37,267 bases of DNA from Bacteroidales bacterium (GCA_029934705.1 JAOZLS010000006.1:1-37267); one strand, 5' to 3'; numbered from the stretch's first letter, positions 8,279 to 18,117 are shown. Program-made: numbers and translations. Notes: generated by a model from the letters alone, not told the origin.

Positions 8279-11200
8279 TTAGTTTAATTCTAAATATTTA
8301 ACCACTATACCATTCAATGCACCCTCACTTATAGGTTTTGAAATAAAATCATTACATCCTGCTATAGATGCACGTTCTTTTTCTTCTTTTGTTGAGTATG
8401 CTGTTTGCGCAATTATTGATAAATTTGGCCTGAATTCTTTTATTAATTTTGTTGCTTCAAAGCCATTCATAATTGGCATTTTCAAATCCATTAAAACAAG
8501 GTTTATTTCTGAATTTTCTTTGCATATTTCAACTGCTTCTTTTCCATTTCTTGCATGTATTGTTGTTAGTTCATATCCAAAATTCTCGAGTAATGTATCA
8601 ATATATAAATGATTTATTTCTTCGTCTTCTACAATTAAAATTGTATTAACATTAGTAAAGGAGTCATTGTTTATCATTGGCAATTTATTTTCTGAAATTA
8701 AAGAGAGCTCTATTTGTTTACCTTCAGCACTTATGGGTTTATACGGGATTGTAATAAAAAAAGTTGCACCTTCTCCTTTTTTAGATTCAAGACTAATAAA
8801 CCCTCCAAGTAATTTGGCATTTTCTTTAGCTATTGATAATCCTAAACCTAAGCCTCCTACATTTTTAGATAATTCTTTTTCTTCTTGTGAAAAGCGGTCA
8901 AATATTATTTTTTGACTTTCTATTTTAATACCAATACCTGTATCTTTCACGTAAATTTCCAGAAACACAGCATTTTCACTTTTTATAATATTATATCCAA
9001 ATTCTACAAAGCCTTCATTTGTAAATTTTAGTGCATTTTCAAGTAAATTACTTAAAATTTTATTTAATTTAACCTCATCTACCAATATTATACTCTCTTT
9101 GTCTTTAAGTCCTTTTTTTAAGTATAATGGGATTTTATTTTCTTTTGCTTTAATATCAAAAATTGAGAATTGTTCTAATAACAAATCATTTAAGCAAATT
9201 TTATTTTCAGAAACTTTAACTTGCTTTGTTCCTAATTGAGAAATTTCTAATATATCGTCAATTATTCTCATTAACTGATTTCCACTATTCTTGATGATAG
9301 TAATGTATTGGTTACGTTTTGTTTCTGTTAAGTCTGGCATGCCTAGAAACTCTGAAAAACCAAGAATCCCATTCATTGGAGTTCTAATTTCATGAGACAT
9401 ATTATTAATGAACTCCGTTTTTAAGCGATCGCTCTCTTCGGCTTTTTCTTTAGCTATTACTAATTTTTTTTCAGTAATAATTCTTTCAGTAATATTTACA
9501 TTTAAAGCAATAATATTTAAAAACTTTTTATTTGCATCAAAAACAGGTTGTGCTGAGCGTAGTACATTAATACTGCTTCCATCTTTGTGAATCATTACTG
9601 CTTCTGTTAAAAAAGGCTGCCCTTCTTTTATTTCTGCAAAATTTTTCTTAAAGACATCAATTGTTTCTGCATTAACAAAATTAGTTATATGTTTTCCTAT
9701 AATTTCCTCTACACTATAGCCTAACATGCGGGCAGAGCTTTGACTACAGTTAACAATAATGCCTTCTGAATTAAGTATTTCGCCTCCATAAGGTAGCATA
9801 TCAAATAATTGCAGATATCGTTCTCCTATTTCAACTGCGTCTTCTTTTGCTTTTATTAATTCATTGTTGCTTTCTTTTAAAGCATCTGATGTTGAAATTA
9901 ATTCTTCATTTGCAGCTCTAACTTCTTCTTCCGAAGATTTTAATTCTTCAATAAGGGAAAGATACTCTTCTGTTTGTTTTTTTATTTTTCTTTCATTTTT
10001 TTTTCGTTCTGTAATATCGAGTAAACTAAATAGTAATAGCTTTTTATCCTTGTGTTCAATAGTCATTAAATGAACTTCGCCATCCCAAATTTCACCGTTT
10101 GGTCTTTTGTGTTTCCATTCAAATAAAACTGAGTCTTTTTCTTTTGCTTCATTTATTTTTTCTAAGGCTAATTTTAAGGAATCTTCTCCATTGTATTGTG
10201 TTGGATAAGAAACATCAAGTGGTGTTTTTCCCAATACTTCTTCTTTATTTTTATAACCATATATATCTACTGCTGCTTTATTACAATCGGTATATTTATT
10301 GGTATGCAAATCCATAACAATTAAAGGAATACTTGAGTTATTAAATAATACTTTATTATAAGCATTACTTTCCTTTAATGCTTGGGTAGCAAGTTTTTGT
10401 TCAGTAATATTACGAGCAATATATAGAACTGTATTTTTAGTTTTAGGAATTGCTCTGCCTTCAAACCAAACGGTTTTACCTTCAATATTTAAGGGATATT
10501 CAATTATATTTATTTTATCTTCACATAACGATTTGCGTATAAATTCAAGAAAAACATCTGCTTCAGCCTTAGCAAAAACGTCGTGTAAGGTTTTACCAAT
10601 GGTAAGAGAAGAAGGTTTAAACATTAACTCGGGAGATGTTGGAGCTATATAAATATAAGTTCCTTCATCATCGATCTCAAAAACAACATCAACCATTGCG
10701 TTAAAAAGTGTGCGTAAGTGTGTTTCATTTTCTTCAATTTGTTTTTTTGCTTCTTCGAGTTCAGCATTTGTATTTTGAATACGAATTACACTTTCATTTA
10801 GTTCTTCGTTAAGGGTTAAATATTCTTCATTTTGTACTGCAAGTTCTTCATTTAATTCTTGCATTTTTTTTTCGGCTTGCTTGCGAATGGTTACGTCTCG
10901 ATAATTAATAACAATTCCTTTAACATAAGGTGAGCCTAGCATGTTTTTGCCTGTTCCTTCGAGGTAACGTAGTGTTCCATCTTTATGGTAAGATCTGAAA
11001 GATATTTGCTTAATCTCCAAAGGGCTTTTAAGGCTTGAGGCTAATTGTTGCATTAGTATCGCTCTATCATCGGCATATATAAATTCAAAAATATTTTTAC
11101 CTAACATTTCGCCTACTTCAAAGCCCATAATTTTTTCGTAGGATGCACTTCTATATATTGATTTTCCTTTTTCATCTATTACAGAAATTGCATCAGTACT

Positions 11201-11815
11201 ATTTTCTATTAAAGCTTTAAAATACTCTTCACTTTCTACTATTTTCTTATTTGTATTTCTTAATTCGTCATTTACTGCTTTATATTCTTCGTTAAGGGAT
11301 GCATATTCTTCTATTTGTTTTTTTAGGTCTCGTTCTGCTTGCTTACGTTTACTAATATCGTTAAAAGTTACTTGTATTACTTTTTCATTATTAAAAACAG
11401 TTTGTTTTGCAAAAACAATAACGTCAATATGTTTACCATCAACTCTTATAAATTTTTGTTCTTTATGAAAGGGTATATTTTTTTCATAAGCATTTTTTAT
11501 ACCTATCACGGTAACTTCTAAGCAATTAGGATGAATAAAGTTAGAAACTGGAGTTTTGTAGGCTTCTTGGATATTTTCAATTTTCATTATTTCAAGAACT
11601 CTACTATTCATATATTTAATGTTTCCATTTACATCATGAATAACAACTCCCATTATTGCATTTTCGACTAATGCTTTATATTTTTCTTCGCTATCGCATA
11701 TTGCTTTTTCAGATTTTTCTTTTTCAGCTAAATTAATTTCTATTTGATTGTTTTTATAGCTTTCTAATTCTTTTATTTTGTTTTCTAATTCTTGGTATGT
11801 CGGTTTTGCCATCAT
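8279..11815 (-). CDS. Hybrid sensor histidine kinase/response regulator with about five PAS domains
   Basis: Five PAS-like segments separated by coiled-coil linkers, H-box SHEIRTPMNGILGF, HATPase G-boxes, C-terminal receiver (ILIVEDEEINHLYI...LVLMDLKMPIMNGFEAT...IAQTAYSTKEE...ISKPI). Confidence 0.95.
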   Translation of the reverse strand: MMAKPTYQELENKIKELESYKNNQIEINLAEKEKSEKAICDSEEKYKALVENAIMGVVIHDVNGNIKYMNSRVLEIMKIENIQEAYKTPVSNFIHPNCLEVTVIGIKNAYEKNIPFHKEQKFIRVDGKHIDVIVFAKQTVFNNEKVIQVTFNDISKRKQAERDLKKQIEEYASLNEEYKAVNDELRNTNKKIVESEEYFKALIENSTDAISVIDEKGKSIYRSASYEKIMGFEVGEMLGKNIFEFIYADDRAILMQQLASSLKSPLEIKQISFRSYHKDGTLRYLEGTGKNMLGSPYVKGIVINYRDVTIRKQAEKKMQELNEELAVQNEEYLTLNEELNESVIRIQNTNAELEEAKKQIEENETHLRTLFNAMVDVVFEIDDEGTYIYIAPTSPELMFKPSSLTIGKTLHDVFAKAEADVFLEFIRKSLCEDKINIIEYPLNIEGKTVWFEGRAIPKTKNTVLYIARNITEQKLATQALKESNAYNKVLFNNSSIPLIVMDLHTNKYTDCNKAAVDIYGYKNKEEVLGKTPLDVSYPTQYNGEDSLKLALEKINEAKEKDSVLFEWKHKRPNGEIWDGEVHLMTIEHKDKKLLLFSLLDITERKKNERKIKKQTEEYLSLIEELKSSEEEVRAANEELISTSDALKESNNELIKAKEDAVEIGERYLQLFDMLPYGGEILNSEGIIVNCSQSSARMLGYSVEEIIGKHITNFVNAETIDVFKKNFAEIKEGQPFLTEAVMIHKDGSSINVLRSAQPVFDANKKFLNIIALNVNITERIITEKKLVIAKEKAEESDRLKTEFINNMSHEIRTPMNGILGFSEFLGMPDLTETKRNQYITIIKNSGNQLMRIIDDILEISQLGTKQVKVSENKICLNDLLLEQFSIFDIKAKENKIPLYLKKGLKDKESIILVDEVKLNKILSNLLENALKFTNEGFVEFGYNIIKSENAVFLEIYVKDTGIGIKIESQKIIFDRFSQEEKELSKNVGGLGLGLSIAKENAKLLGGFISLESKKGEGATFFITIPYKPISAEGKQIELSLISENKLPMINNDSFTNVNTILIVEDEEINHLYIDTLLENFGYELTTIHARNGKEAVEICKENSEINLVLMDLKMPIMNGFEATKLIKEFRPNLSIIAQTAYSTKEEKERASIAGCNDFISKPISEGALNGIVVKYLELN

Positions 11816-12083
11816 CTAATTATTATATTACATCATCAAGTTAAAATTATTTGTTATTGGTTATAATTTTTCAGTGTTATTTCAAGCACTAAGTGCTATT
11901 TAACGCGACCTACAAACCTGTGCAAAACTTTATCAATCAACAGCTTGCCGATAAATAAATATACAATTAATTTTATACTAATGCTTATTAAATATTTTAA
12001 ATAATAAATATACGCAATATTTTTAATTATTCAATAAGTTGACCAAGTTTGTCATCAAAATATTATATAAAATTCTATAAAGA

Positions 12084-12121
12084 AAGCCTATATTCCACAT
12101 TTTGTGTGAGAATATAGGCTT
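12084..12121 (-). terminator. Rho-independent terminator after the hmuY-like gene
   Basis: 12-bp perfect arms AAGCCTATATTC / GAATATAGGCTT with an internal cacat/gtgtg extension; T-rich tract follows on the minus strand. Confidence 0.75.
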
Positions 12122-12151
12122 AAAAAATGTAAACATTTAATATTAGTTCAA

Positions 12152-12769
12152 TTAAAATACGTTTGTACCATTGGCCTGATACGAATATTTGAAAGTGATA
12201 TAACCAGAATCACCTGTTTCATTATAATAATCTAACAACATAATTTTAACAAATTTACCAGCTTCAGTCTTAAATATATATACATGATTTGATGCACTAT
12301 ATGTTGGCGGATGTGTATTTTCGTCGTAATCAAAAGCATTTTCGAACACTGTACTAGCTGGAGTATCTACATAGATTGGTCCCATATCGCCCATGCCAAC
12401 ATAAATTGAAATAATACTATCTGAAACAAAACCAGTTTCGTTAGCAATAAGTAATTCGTCAAAATTAACGACTCCTGCATCGTAGGATTCGCCCATTCCT
12501 GCAGCTGATTGCCCTCCATTTAATCTTACATGGCGAGAGTGAAATGCTATATCCCAATTATTGGAAGTGGCAAAATTAGAGCTATCAATACCACTAACTT
12601 CTGCCATTGTCGTAAACGAATAATATACCCAAACATCTGGGCTAACATTATTTTGTGTTGTTAAACTTACTGTTGCCGTAACAGCAGGAATCTCTTCTTC
12701 TTTACAAGAGATAAAAATAACGCTAATGCTTAATAACATTAGGGTAAACAATTTTACTGTGTTTCTCAT
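12152..12769 (-). CDS. HmuY-family heme-binding lipoprotein
   Basis: Lipobox LLSISVIFISC; HmuY-like NNWDIAFHSRHVRLNGGQSAAGMGESYDAGVV; adjacent TonB receptor. Confidence 0.8.
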   Translation of the reverse strand: MRNTVKLFTLMLLSISVIFISCKEEEIPAVTATVSLTTQNNVSPDVWVYYSFTTMAEVSGIDSSNFATSNNWDIAFHSRHVRLNGGQSAAGMGESYDAGVVNFDELLIANETGFVSDSIISIYVGMGDMGPIYVDTPASTVFENAFDYDENTHPPTYSASNHVYIFKTEAGKFVKIMLLDYYNETGDSGYITFKYSYQANGTNVF

Positions 12770-12793
12770 AATTTTAATTGTATTTATTTGTAT

Positions 12794-15046
12794 TTATTTA
12801 TAAAATTTGTGTAAATCGATTTTAAAGCTGATAAATGCTTTTCGTCCTGGGCTTGTTGAAGTATTAAAGCTCACAATATCTGCTGTATAATTAAATATAT
12901 TATCAATGCCTAATGTAATATTCAAACCGTTTTTATATTGCTGATTAACTGCGAATTTAAAAATAGTATAACCATCGAAATGTACTGGGTAAACAGCTTC
13001 AATATTTTCGCCTCTGTATTCAATCATTTCGCTAACTTCATAATTTTTTTCGCCTATATAGTTTGAAGAAAAATTAACATTTATATCATAAGCATTCTTT
13101 CTAAAATTATAGCCTAACTTTAAAGTTCCTGAGTGTGGGCTTGCCGATGAAACAAGCTCGCCTTGTGGTCTTTTATCATATAAATAACTATATGCAGTAC
13201 CTAAAGAGAAATGTTTTAAGAATTTAACTTTTGTAATCAGCTCTATTCCCATAAGTTCGGACTCGCTAACATTAACGTATTGATATACTGTTTGATTATT
13301 ACTCCAAACTCCATCAATTTTATTTTTCAACCAATTTTTATAAGCTGTTATTGATGTGTTAATAAAAGAATAAGTATATTCTGCCGATGCCGATAAGTAA
13401 TTATTTGTTTCGGGTTTAAGATTTTCATCACCTTTTATTACAAACCATGCTATTGGCCACTCCATATATAATTCTTTTAGGGCAGGCGACCTAAATCCGT
13501 TTGCATAATTTCCTCGTAAAGTAACTTTCTTCAGTTTATACATTAATGATAGTTTAGGCGAAAAATGAGTTCCAAATGCTGAATGAATATCAAGCCTTCC
13601 ACCTAAAATTATATTTAGCTTATTTGTTAAATTTATATCGTTCTGAATAAATAAAATTGAAGTTTTTGTTTCTTTTTCAACTATTTCTCCGTTTACGAAC
13701 TTATCGCTTAGTAGTTTCTCTAATAAATATTCTGCTCCTGCTGTTATTTGCTGCTTTTTGCCAAAGTTAAAAACCGAAGTTAACCTAGGATTTATAATTG
13801 TATTTGAATAATTTACTTGTTTTTCGTTTAGCTTTTCAAAAAAATCAAATTTCTTGTAAATATCTGAATTACAAGACGCAATTAAACTAAAATTGTCTAA
13901 ATTATAAATTAGATTTCCTCCAAAAGAATAGTCTTCAAAATTCTGAAAAACATTGTCGGGAACAAAATCGTACTGGTTATGATTATAGTACGAACCTTTA
14001 ATATTTAATTCTAATTTATTATTTATTTTATAGCTAATTTTCTGATTAACGGAATAATCTTCGTAACCATCCACACCTGTAGGAAATGGGTTTAAAGAAT
14101 TATGTGCTACGGTATCAATATCAATATAATTTTTGGTAATACCATATTTATCGAACAGTTGATAAGCATCAAAACTTTTTCTTATAAAATCGGTTCTTAG
14201 CTTAAATTTATTAAGGTTAAGTCCTATAGATGCAAAATAGTTATAATTAATTTTATCTAAATTATTTTTAAATGTATAGCTATAATCGTCGGTACTCAGG
14301 TTTTGATAATTTATTTCGTTAGTCTCAAATATTTTTGAGCCAAGCGAAATTTCTATTTTATGCTTAGGCTGTTTTGTTATAATATTAATTACTCCGCCCA
14401 TTGCTTGCGAGCCATATAATGCCGAGGCAGCTCCTTTAACAATTTCTATTCGCTCAACATTTTCGGTATTTAATCTTGAGTAATCAACATTATAGCCACT
14501 TTCGCCAGCAAGTCTTTCTCCATCAATCAAAATGAGTATGTTTTTGGCTTCTAATCCTTGCATTTTAATATCAACACCAAAGCCACCTCTCTGAAATTCG
14601 AGTCCTGGGATGTCTTGTTCCAAAACATCTTTAACATTTGTTAGTCCCCTATTTGCTATATCTTTTGCAGTAATAACCTGTGTAATAACAGGAGCATCTT
14701 TTAACGATTTTTCAGTTCTGGTTGCAGTTATTACTATTTGATTTAGGTCGAAAATATCTTTTCTTAACTTATAAGTTATAGATTTTCCATTGTCAATAGT
14801 ATCAACAATTGCTTTATAACCGTACAATGACAGTGTTATAAATGATTTACCAGTGGACAAATTCGTTACAGTTCCATTGTTACTTGTTATTTTAAAATTT
14901 TCTTTCGAGGTTTTAATATCTTGAAAAAAAACTTCCACATTAGATAATGGTAACTCTGTTTCATTATCAATAACAGTAATTATTGAATTTTGTGATTTTA
15001 CTAAAATTGATGAGAAAATTGGAAAAATAATTAGAGAATATTTCAT
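12794..15046 (-). CDS. TonB-dependent outer-membrane receptor (HmuR-like)
   Basis: N-terminal carboxypeptidase-like domain, plug (VLEQDIPGLEFQRGGFGVDIKMQGLEAKNILILIDGERL...IEIVKGAASALYGSQAMGGVINIIT), beta-barrel with C-terminal signature; 24 bp from the HmuY gene. Confidence 0.9.
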   Translation of the reverse strand: MKYSLIIFPIFSSILVKSQNSIITVIDNETELPLSNVEVFFQDIKTSKENFKITSNNGTVTNLSTGKSFITLSLYGYKAIVDTIDNGKSITYKLRKDIFDLNQIVITATRTEKSLKDAPVITQVITAKDIANRGLTNVKDVLEQDIPGLEFQRGGFGVDIKMQGLEAKNILILIDGERLAGESGYNVDYSRLNTENVERIEIVKGAASALYGSQAMGGVINIITKQPKHKIEISLGSKIFETNEINYQNLSTDDYSYTFKNNLDKINYNYFASIGLNLNKFKLRTDFIRKSFDAYQLFDKYGITKNYIDIDTVAHNSLNPFPTGVDGYEDYSVNQKISYKINNKLELNIKGSYYNHNQYDFVPDNVFQNFEDYSFGGNLIYNLDNFSLIASCNSDIYKKFDFFEKLNEKQVNYSNTIINPRLTSVFNFGKKQQITAGAEYLLEKLLSDKFVNGEIVEKETKTSILFIQNDINLTNKLNIILGGRLDIHSAFGTHFSPKLSLMYKLKKVTLRGNYANGFRSPALKELYMEWPIAWFVIKGDENLKPETNNYLSASAEYTYSFINTSITAYKNWLKNKIDGVWSNNQTVYQYVNVSESELMGIELITKVKFLKHFSLGTAYSYLYDKRPQGELVSSASPHSGTLKLGYNFRKNAYDINVNFSSNYIGEKNYEVSEMIEYRGENIEAVYPVHFDGYTIFKFAVNQQYKNGLNITLGIDNIFNYTADIVSFNTSTSPGRKAFISFKIDLHKFYK

Positions 15047-15354
15047 TCTATACTATTTTATATATCCATAATAGTTTTGTACAAAAACAGAAGTAAGTAT
15101 GAAAAGTAAACTTAACAACCTTGCTTTATATATTTTGTATTACTATGGATACAGTTAAAAAAAATGACAATTTATACTGAAGAAGTATAATGTTTTACAC
15201 GCTATTTTCGTTTTCTATTTTAGAATAAAAATGAACAATAACTATTTACAAGCTAATGTAAATTTAAAGTACCAATCAATATCCTAAATAATAATCTATA
15301 ATATAATCTACACTAGACTATTAAAATATCAAAAAATACTTTTATGTGTAATTA

Positions 15355-15732
15355 TTAAACTAGAGGAGGACCTCTTAGGAGATTTGTTGAGAATGTGTAA
15401 TTAGACAAAGTAATATCTACAACAGAGAAGTTGAAAATATCTAAATAATTTATAGAAAAATAAAAATTAGATTCAACTATAAAACCGTCAAAGTCTAAAT
15501 AGCTTTGTTTATCTTTATGTTTTTTGGTTAGCTTATAGCACTTTTTATCAGTTTTTTGAACTTTTGTATATTGTATGTGTGAATTATAATCGTGATTATC
15601 GCTAAGTACTCTTATGTGCATGGAAACTAAATCGCCTATAATTACCCATAAAAAAGCAAAAATCATTATGCTTATATAAGTATTATATTTAGTTGTATTT
15701 TTAGAGTTCCACATAAAAATATTAATCTGCAA
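15355..15732 (-). CDS. Small membrane/exported hypothetical protein with C-terminal LRGPPLV tail
   Basis: 125 aa, single hydrophobic helix near the N-terminus (YISIMIFAFLWVIIGDLVSM), ends NLLRGPPLV, located upstream of the TonB receptor gene. Confidence 0.55.
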   Translation of the reverse strand: MQINIFMWNSKNTTKYNTYISIMIFAFLWVIIGDLVSMHIRVLSDNHDYNSHIQYTKVQKTDKKCYKLTKKHKDKQSYLDFDGFIVESNFYFSINYLDIFNFSVVDITLSNYTFSTNLLRGPPLV

Positions 15733-15867
15733 TAACAGTAAAAAAAAAGTTCTTAACTATTTTACAAATGTTAGTTTTTTATTTGATTAAAAAAAACAAT
15801 CTAGCATTTAATATATGTTTTATACCATAAACTTTTTTGTGTATTAGTAATATCAAGTAAAAACTTA

Positions 15868-15906
15868 CTAATTTGTCAATATTATTTTACGGGTGAAAAT
15901 TCTCAG
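15868..15906 (-). pseudogene. Remnant of a T9SS C-terminal tag (duplicate of the 16066 gene 3' end)
   Basis: Minus-strand ELRIFTRKIILTN* versus GIFTRKIILTNL* at the end of 16066..17499; in-frame stop a few codons upstream (tag tcc gaa ctg aga). Confidence 0.65.
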
Positions 15907-15911
15907 TTCGG

Positions 15912-15998
15912 ACTAGGCTGTGAAAATAAATAAAAGAAAGCGTTCGGTTTAGGCTTTTGCCTAAGTCGTTTTATTTATACAGGCTTCCCGAAAAACGG
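15912..15998. repeat. GC-richer imperfect inverted repeat (possible small mobile element remnant)
   Basis: Nested arms aggctgt / ataaataaaa / ...cggtttaggc - tttt - gcctaagtcg / ttttatttat / acaggct. Confidence 0.45.
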
Positions 15999-16065
15999 TA
16001 CAAGTTATGCCTATAAATTAAGCAAAAAACATTCCTCCTACAATTTCCTATTAGTGAGTAATAAC

Positions 16066-17499
16066 TTACAAATTTGTCAAAATAATTTTACGGGTAAAAA
16101 TTCCTTCAGAAGAAATAACTTTAACAATATAAATTCCTTGATTGAAGTTAGTTAAATCGATATATTCCAATGTGGTATTACTATAAATATTTAGCAATTG
16201 TTTTCCAGAAATATCATAAATATAAATTGTTTTTGAACCATGTAGGTCAATTGTAATTCCATTTTTTGCAGGAATAGGGTAAATTTTTAATTTATTTTCG
16301 TATAAATCTCTGATACTAGAATGTTCAGAAGCAGAAACTGTCCATTCTTGACTAATATCTAGTTCTGTATTAAAGACGGTATAAATTACAGGTCCATCTG
16401 CAAAGCTAACAGAATCGCCAGATGCAGGAAATATCTCATATCCGTCATAAATCTCAATTTCAGGCCAAACATCGGCTAAATCGGCACCTTGCTCAAGAAA
16501 CAATTCAATAGTATAAAATGGTTCTGCTAATATTATTGAAGTATCAACTTGATGCGAAACAACAAAATCTAAAATATAAGGAGGAGCATTTATAACTTTA
16601 ACATCCCATTCTTGTGTAATTTTGGAGTAATCATTAGTTACAGAATAAATAACAGAGCCTTGAGAGAAATCAATTATATCACCAGAAGCTGGAGTAATTT
16701 CATAACCAGCAGGAATAAAAATGTCTGGTGCTAATTCAGTCAATTCGGAATATAAAGGCATAATAATATCAATGGTATATTCTGGTTCGTTCAATATAAA
16801 TGTTTCTTCTATTTGCTGATCTATATTAAAAGAAATTATTTTAGGATCAGGAGAAGCATATACTCCATAAATATTAAGAATTAACATCATATCTGGGTAG
16901 CCAACATCTGAAATATTAGTTGGAAATTCTACTCCACAATCTAATGCACAAATATAAGTATAGTCAGACTGTCCAAGATTATTTGAGCCTAGAAATAGGA
17001 CATTTGAATCCTCTGTACCATCAGGTATTAGAATTTCAACAACTAGAGTTTTACCATCTGGGATTGTAACAGGATTTAATAATTCTACGCTTATAACTGA
17101 ATTAGACTGGTTGTCAGCAATCATTACACTTTGCGAGCCAAGTAAAGTAAGACTATCTAATACAATTTGAGAATTGTATTGCGACATAGAGTATAAGTTG
17201 ATAAAAATCTCTTGAGAGGAATTTTGTCCTGCTTGAGCTATAGCAATGGCTAAGTCAATGTTTGTAACAACCCAATCGCCATAAATATTAAATGTATTAT
17301 ATAAGTCAAAAGCTCTATAAAATGAATTTTCATATACTGAGGAGGATGCTGTATTACAGACAACCGAAGTATTTACATCTATATTTTGACTAAAGGAATG
17401 GGTTAACATTAAAGAGTGAGATTCTTTATTGATAACATTTTGGGCATTTACAATAGAAGTAAATGCAATTAGAATGATAATAATATATTTTCGGTTCAT
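16066..17499 (-). CDS. T9SS type A sorting domain-containing secreted protein with two DUF5018-like repeats
   Basis: Signal peptide MNRKYIIIILIAFTSIVNAQ; C-terminal KIYPIPAKNGITIDL...IYDISGKQLL...YIVKVISSEGIFTRKIILTNL; two tandem ~85 aa repeats. Confidence 0.85.
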   Translation of the reverse strand: MNRKYIIIILIAFTSIVNAQNVINKESHSLMLTHSFSQNIDVNTSVVCNTASSSVYENSFYRAFDLYNTFNIYGDWVVTNIDLAIAIAQAGQNSSQEIFINLYSMSQYNSQIVLDSLTLLGSQSVMIADNQSNSVISVELLNPVTIPDGKTLVVEILIPDGTEDSNVLFLGSNNLGQSDYTYICALDCGVEFPTNISDVGYPDMMLILNIYGVYASPDPKIISFNIDQQIEETFILNEPEYTIDIIMPLYSELTELAPDIFIPAGYEITPASGDIIDFSQGSVIYSVTNDYSKITQEWDVKVINAPPYILDFVVSHQVDTSIILAEPFYTIELFLEQGADLADVWPEIEIYDGYEIFPASGDSVSFADGPVIYTVFNTELDISQEWTVSASEHSSIRDLYENKLKIYPIPAKNGITIDLHGSKTIYIYDISGKQLLNIYSNTTLEYIDLTNFNQGIYIVKVISSEGIFTRKIILTNL

Positions 17500-17522
17500 T
17501 ATATAAGTTTTAATATATAATG

Positions 17523-17530
17523 CAAAAATA
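17523..17530 (-). promoter_or_regulatory. Candidate -7 element TATTTTTG for the T9SS gene
   Basis: Minus-strand TATTTTTG (TAnnTTTG) 24 bp upstream of ATG at 17499; no clear -33. Confidence 0.35.
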
Positions 17531-17531
17531 A

Positions 17532-17560
17532 AAAAAGAGGGATTAAAAATCCCTCTTTTT
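17532..17560. terminator. Terminator of the ribosomal protein operon (possibly bidirectional)
   Basis: Perfect 12-bp stem AAAAAGAGGGAT-taaaa-ATCCCTCTTTTT, 21 bp beyond the rplQ stop. Confidence 0.92.
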
Positions 17561-17580
17561 CGTATAAAAAATATATTTTA

Positions 17581-18117
17581 TTATTTTTTCTCTTCTTTTT
17601 TCTTCTCTTCTGTATTTTCTACAACCTCTGCATCATCTTTAACTTCTTCTTTAACTTCCTCTACAACGTTTTCAACAACCTCTGTAGTATCAGTTTTTTT
17701 CTTAGTTCTTCTAGTTCTCTTCTTCTTAGTTGCAGTACCTTTGTCTAAGCTATAAGTTTCGTTATAATCAACCAATTCAATAATACACATATCGGCATTA
17801 TCACCAAGTCTGTTACCAGTTTTTAAAATTCTAGTATATCCACCTGGCCTGTCAGCAACTTTCTTTGAAACTTCTCTAAACAATTCAGTAACAGCTTCTT
17901 TATTTTGCAATAGACTAAAAACGATTCTTCTAGAGTGAGTAGAATCAATTTTGGATTTGCTAATAATAGGCTCTACAAATATTCTTAAAGCTTTAGCTTT
18001 AGCAACAGTTGTTTTAATTCTTTTGTGTTCAATTAGGGAAATTGACATATTAGTAAGCATAGCTTTACGATGAGCCGTTTTTCGTCCTAAGTGATTAAAT
18101 TTCTTATTGTGTCTCAT
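17581..18117 (-). CDS. rplQ: 50S ribosomal protein L17
   Basis: [24 protein letters not shown]...; acidic/lysine-rich C-terminal extension. Confidence 0.98.
   Translation of the reverse strand: MRHNKKFNHLGRKTAHRKAMLTNMSISLIEHKRIKTTVAKAKALRIFVEPIISKSKIDSTHSRRIVFSLLQNKEAVTELFREVSKKVADRPGGYTRILKTGNRLGDNADMCIIELVDYNETYSLDKGTATKKKRTRRTKKKTDTTEVVENVVEEVKEEVKDDAEVVENTEEKKKEEKK

Noticed and set aside
11885-11897. Palindrome AGCACT-a-AGTGCT upstream of the hybrid kinase gene
   Set aside because: Short and single copy as far as I could see; no partner motif to support an operator call.
17581-17730. Lys/Glu-rich C-terminal tail of L17 as an unusual fusion
   Set aside because: Such low-complexity extensions are common on Bacteroidota L17; not evidence of a new domain.
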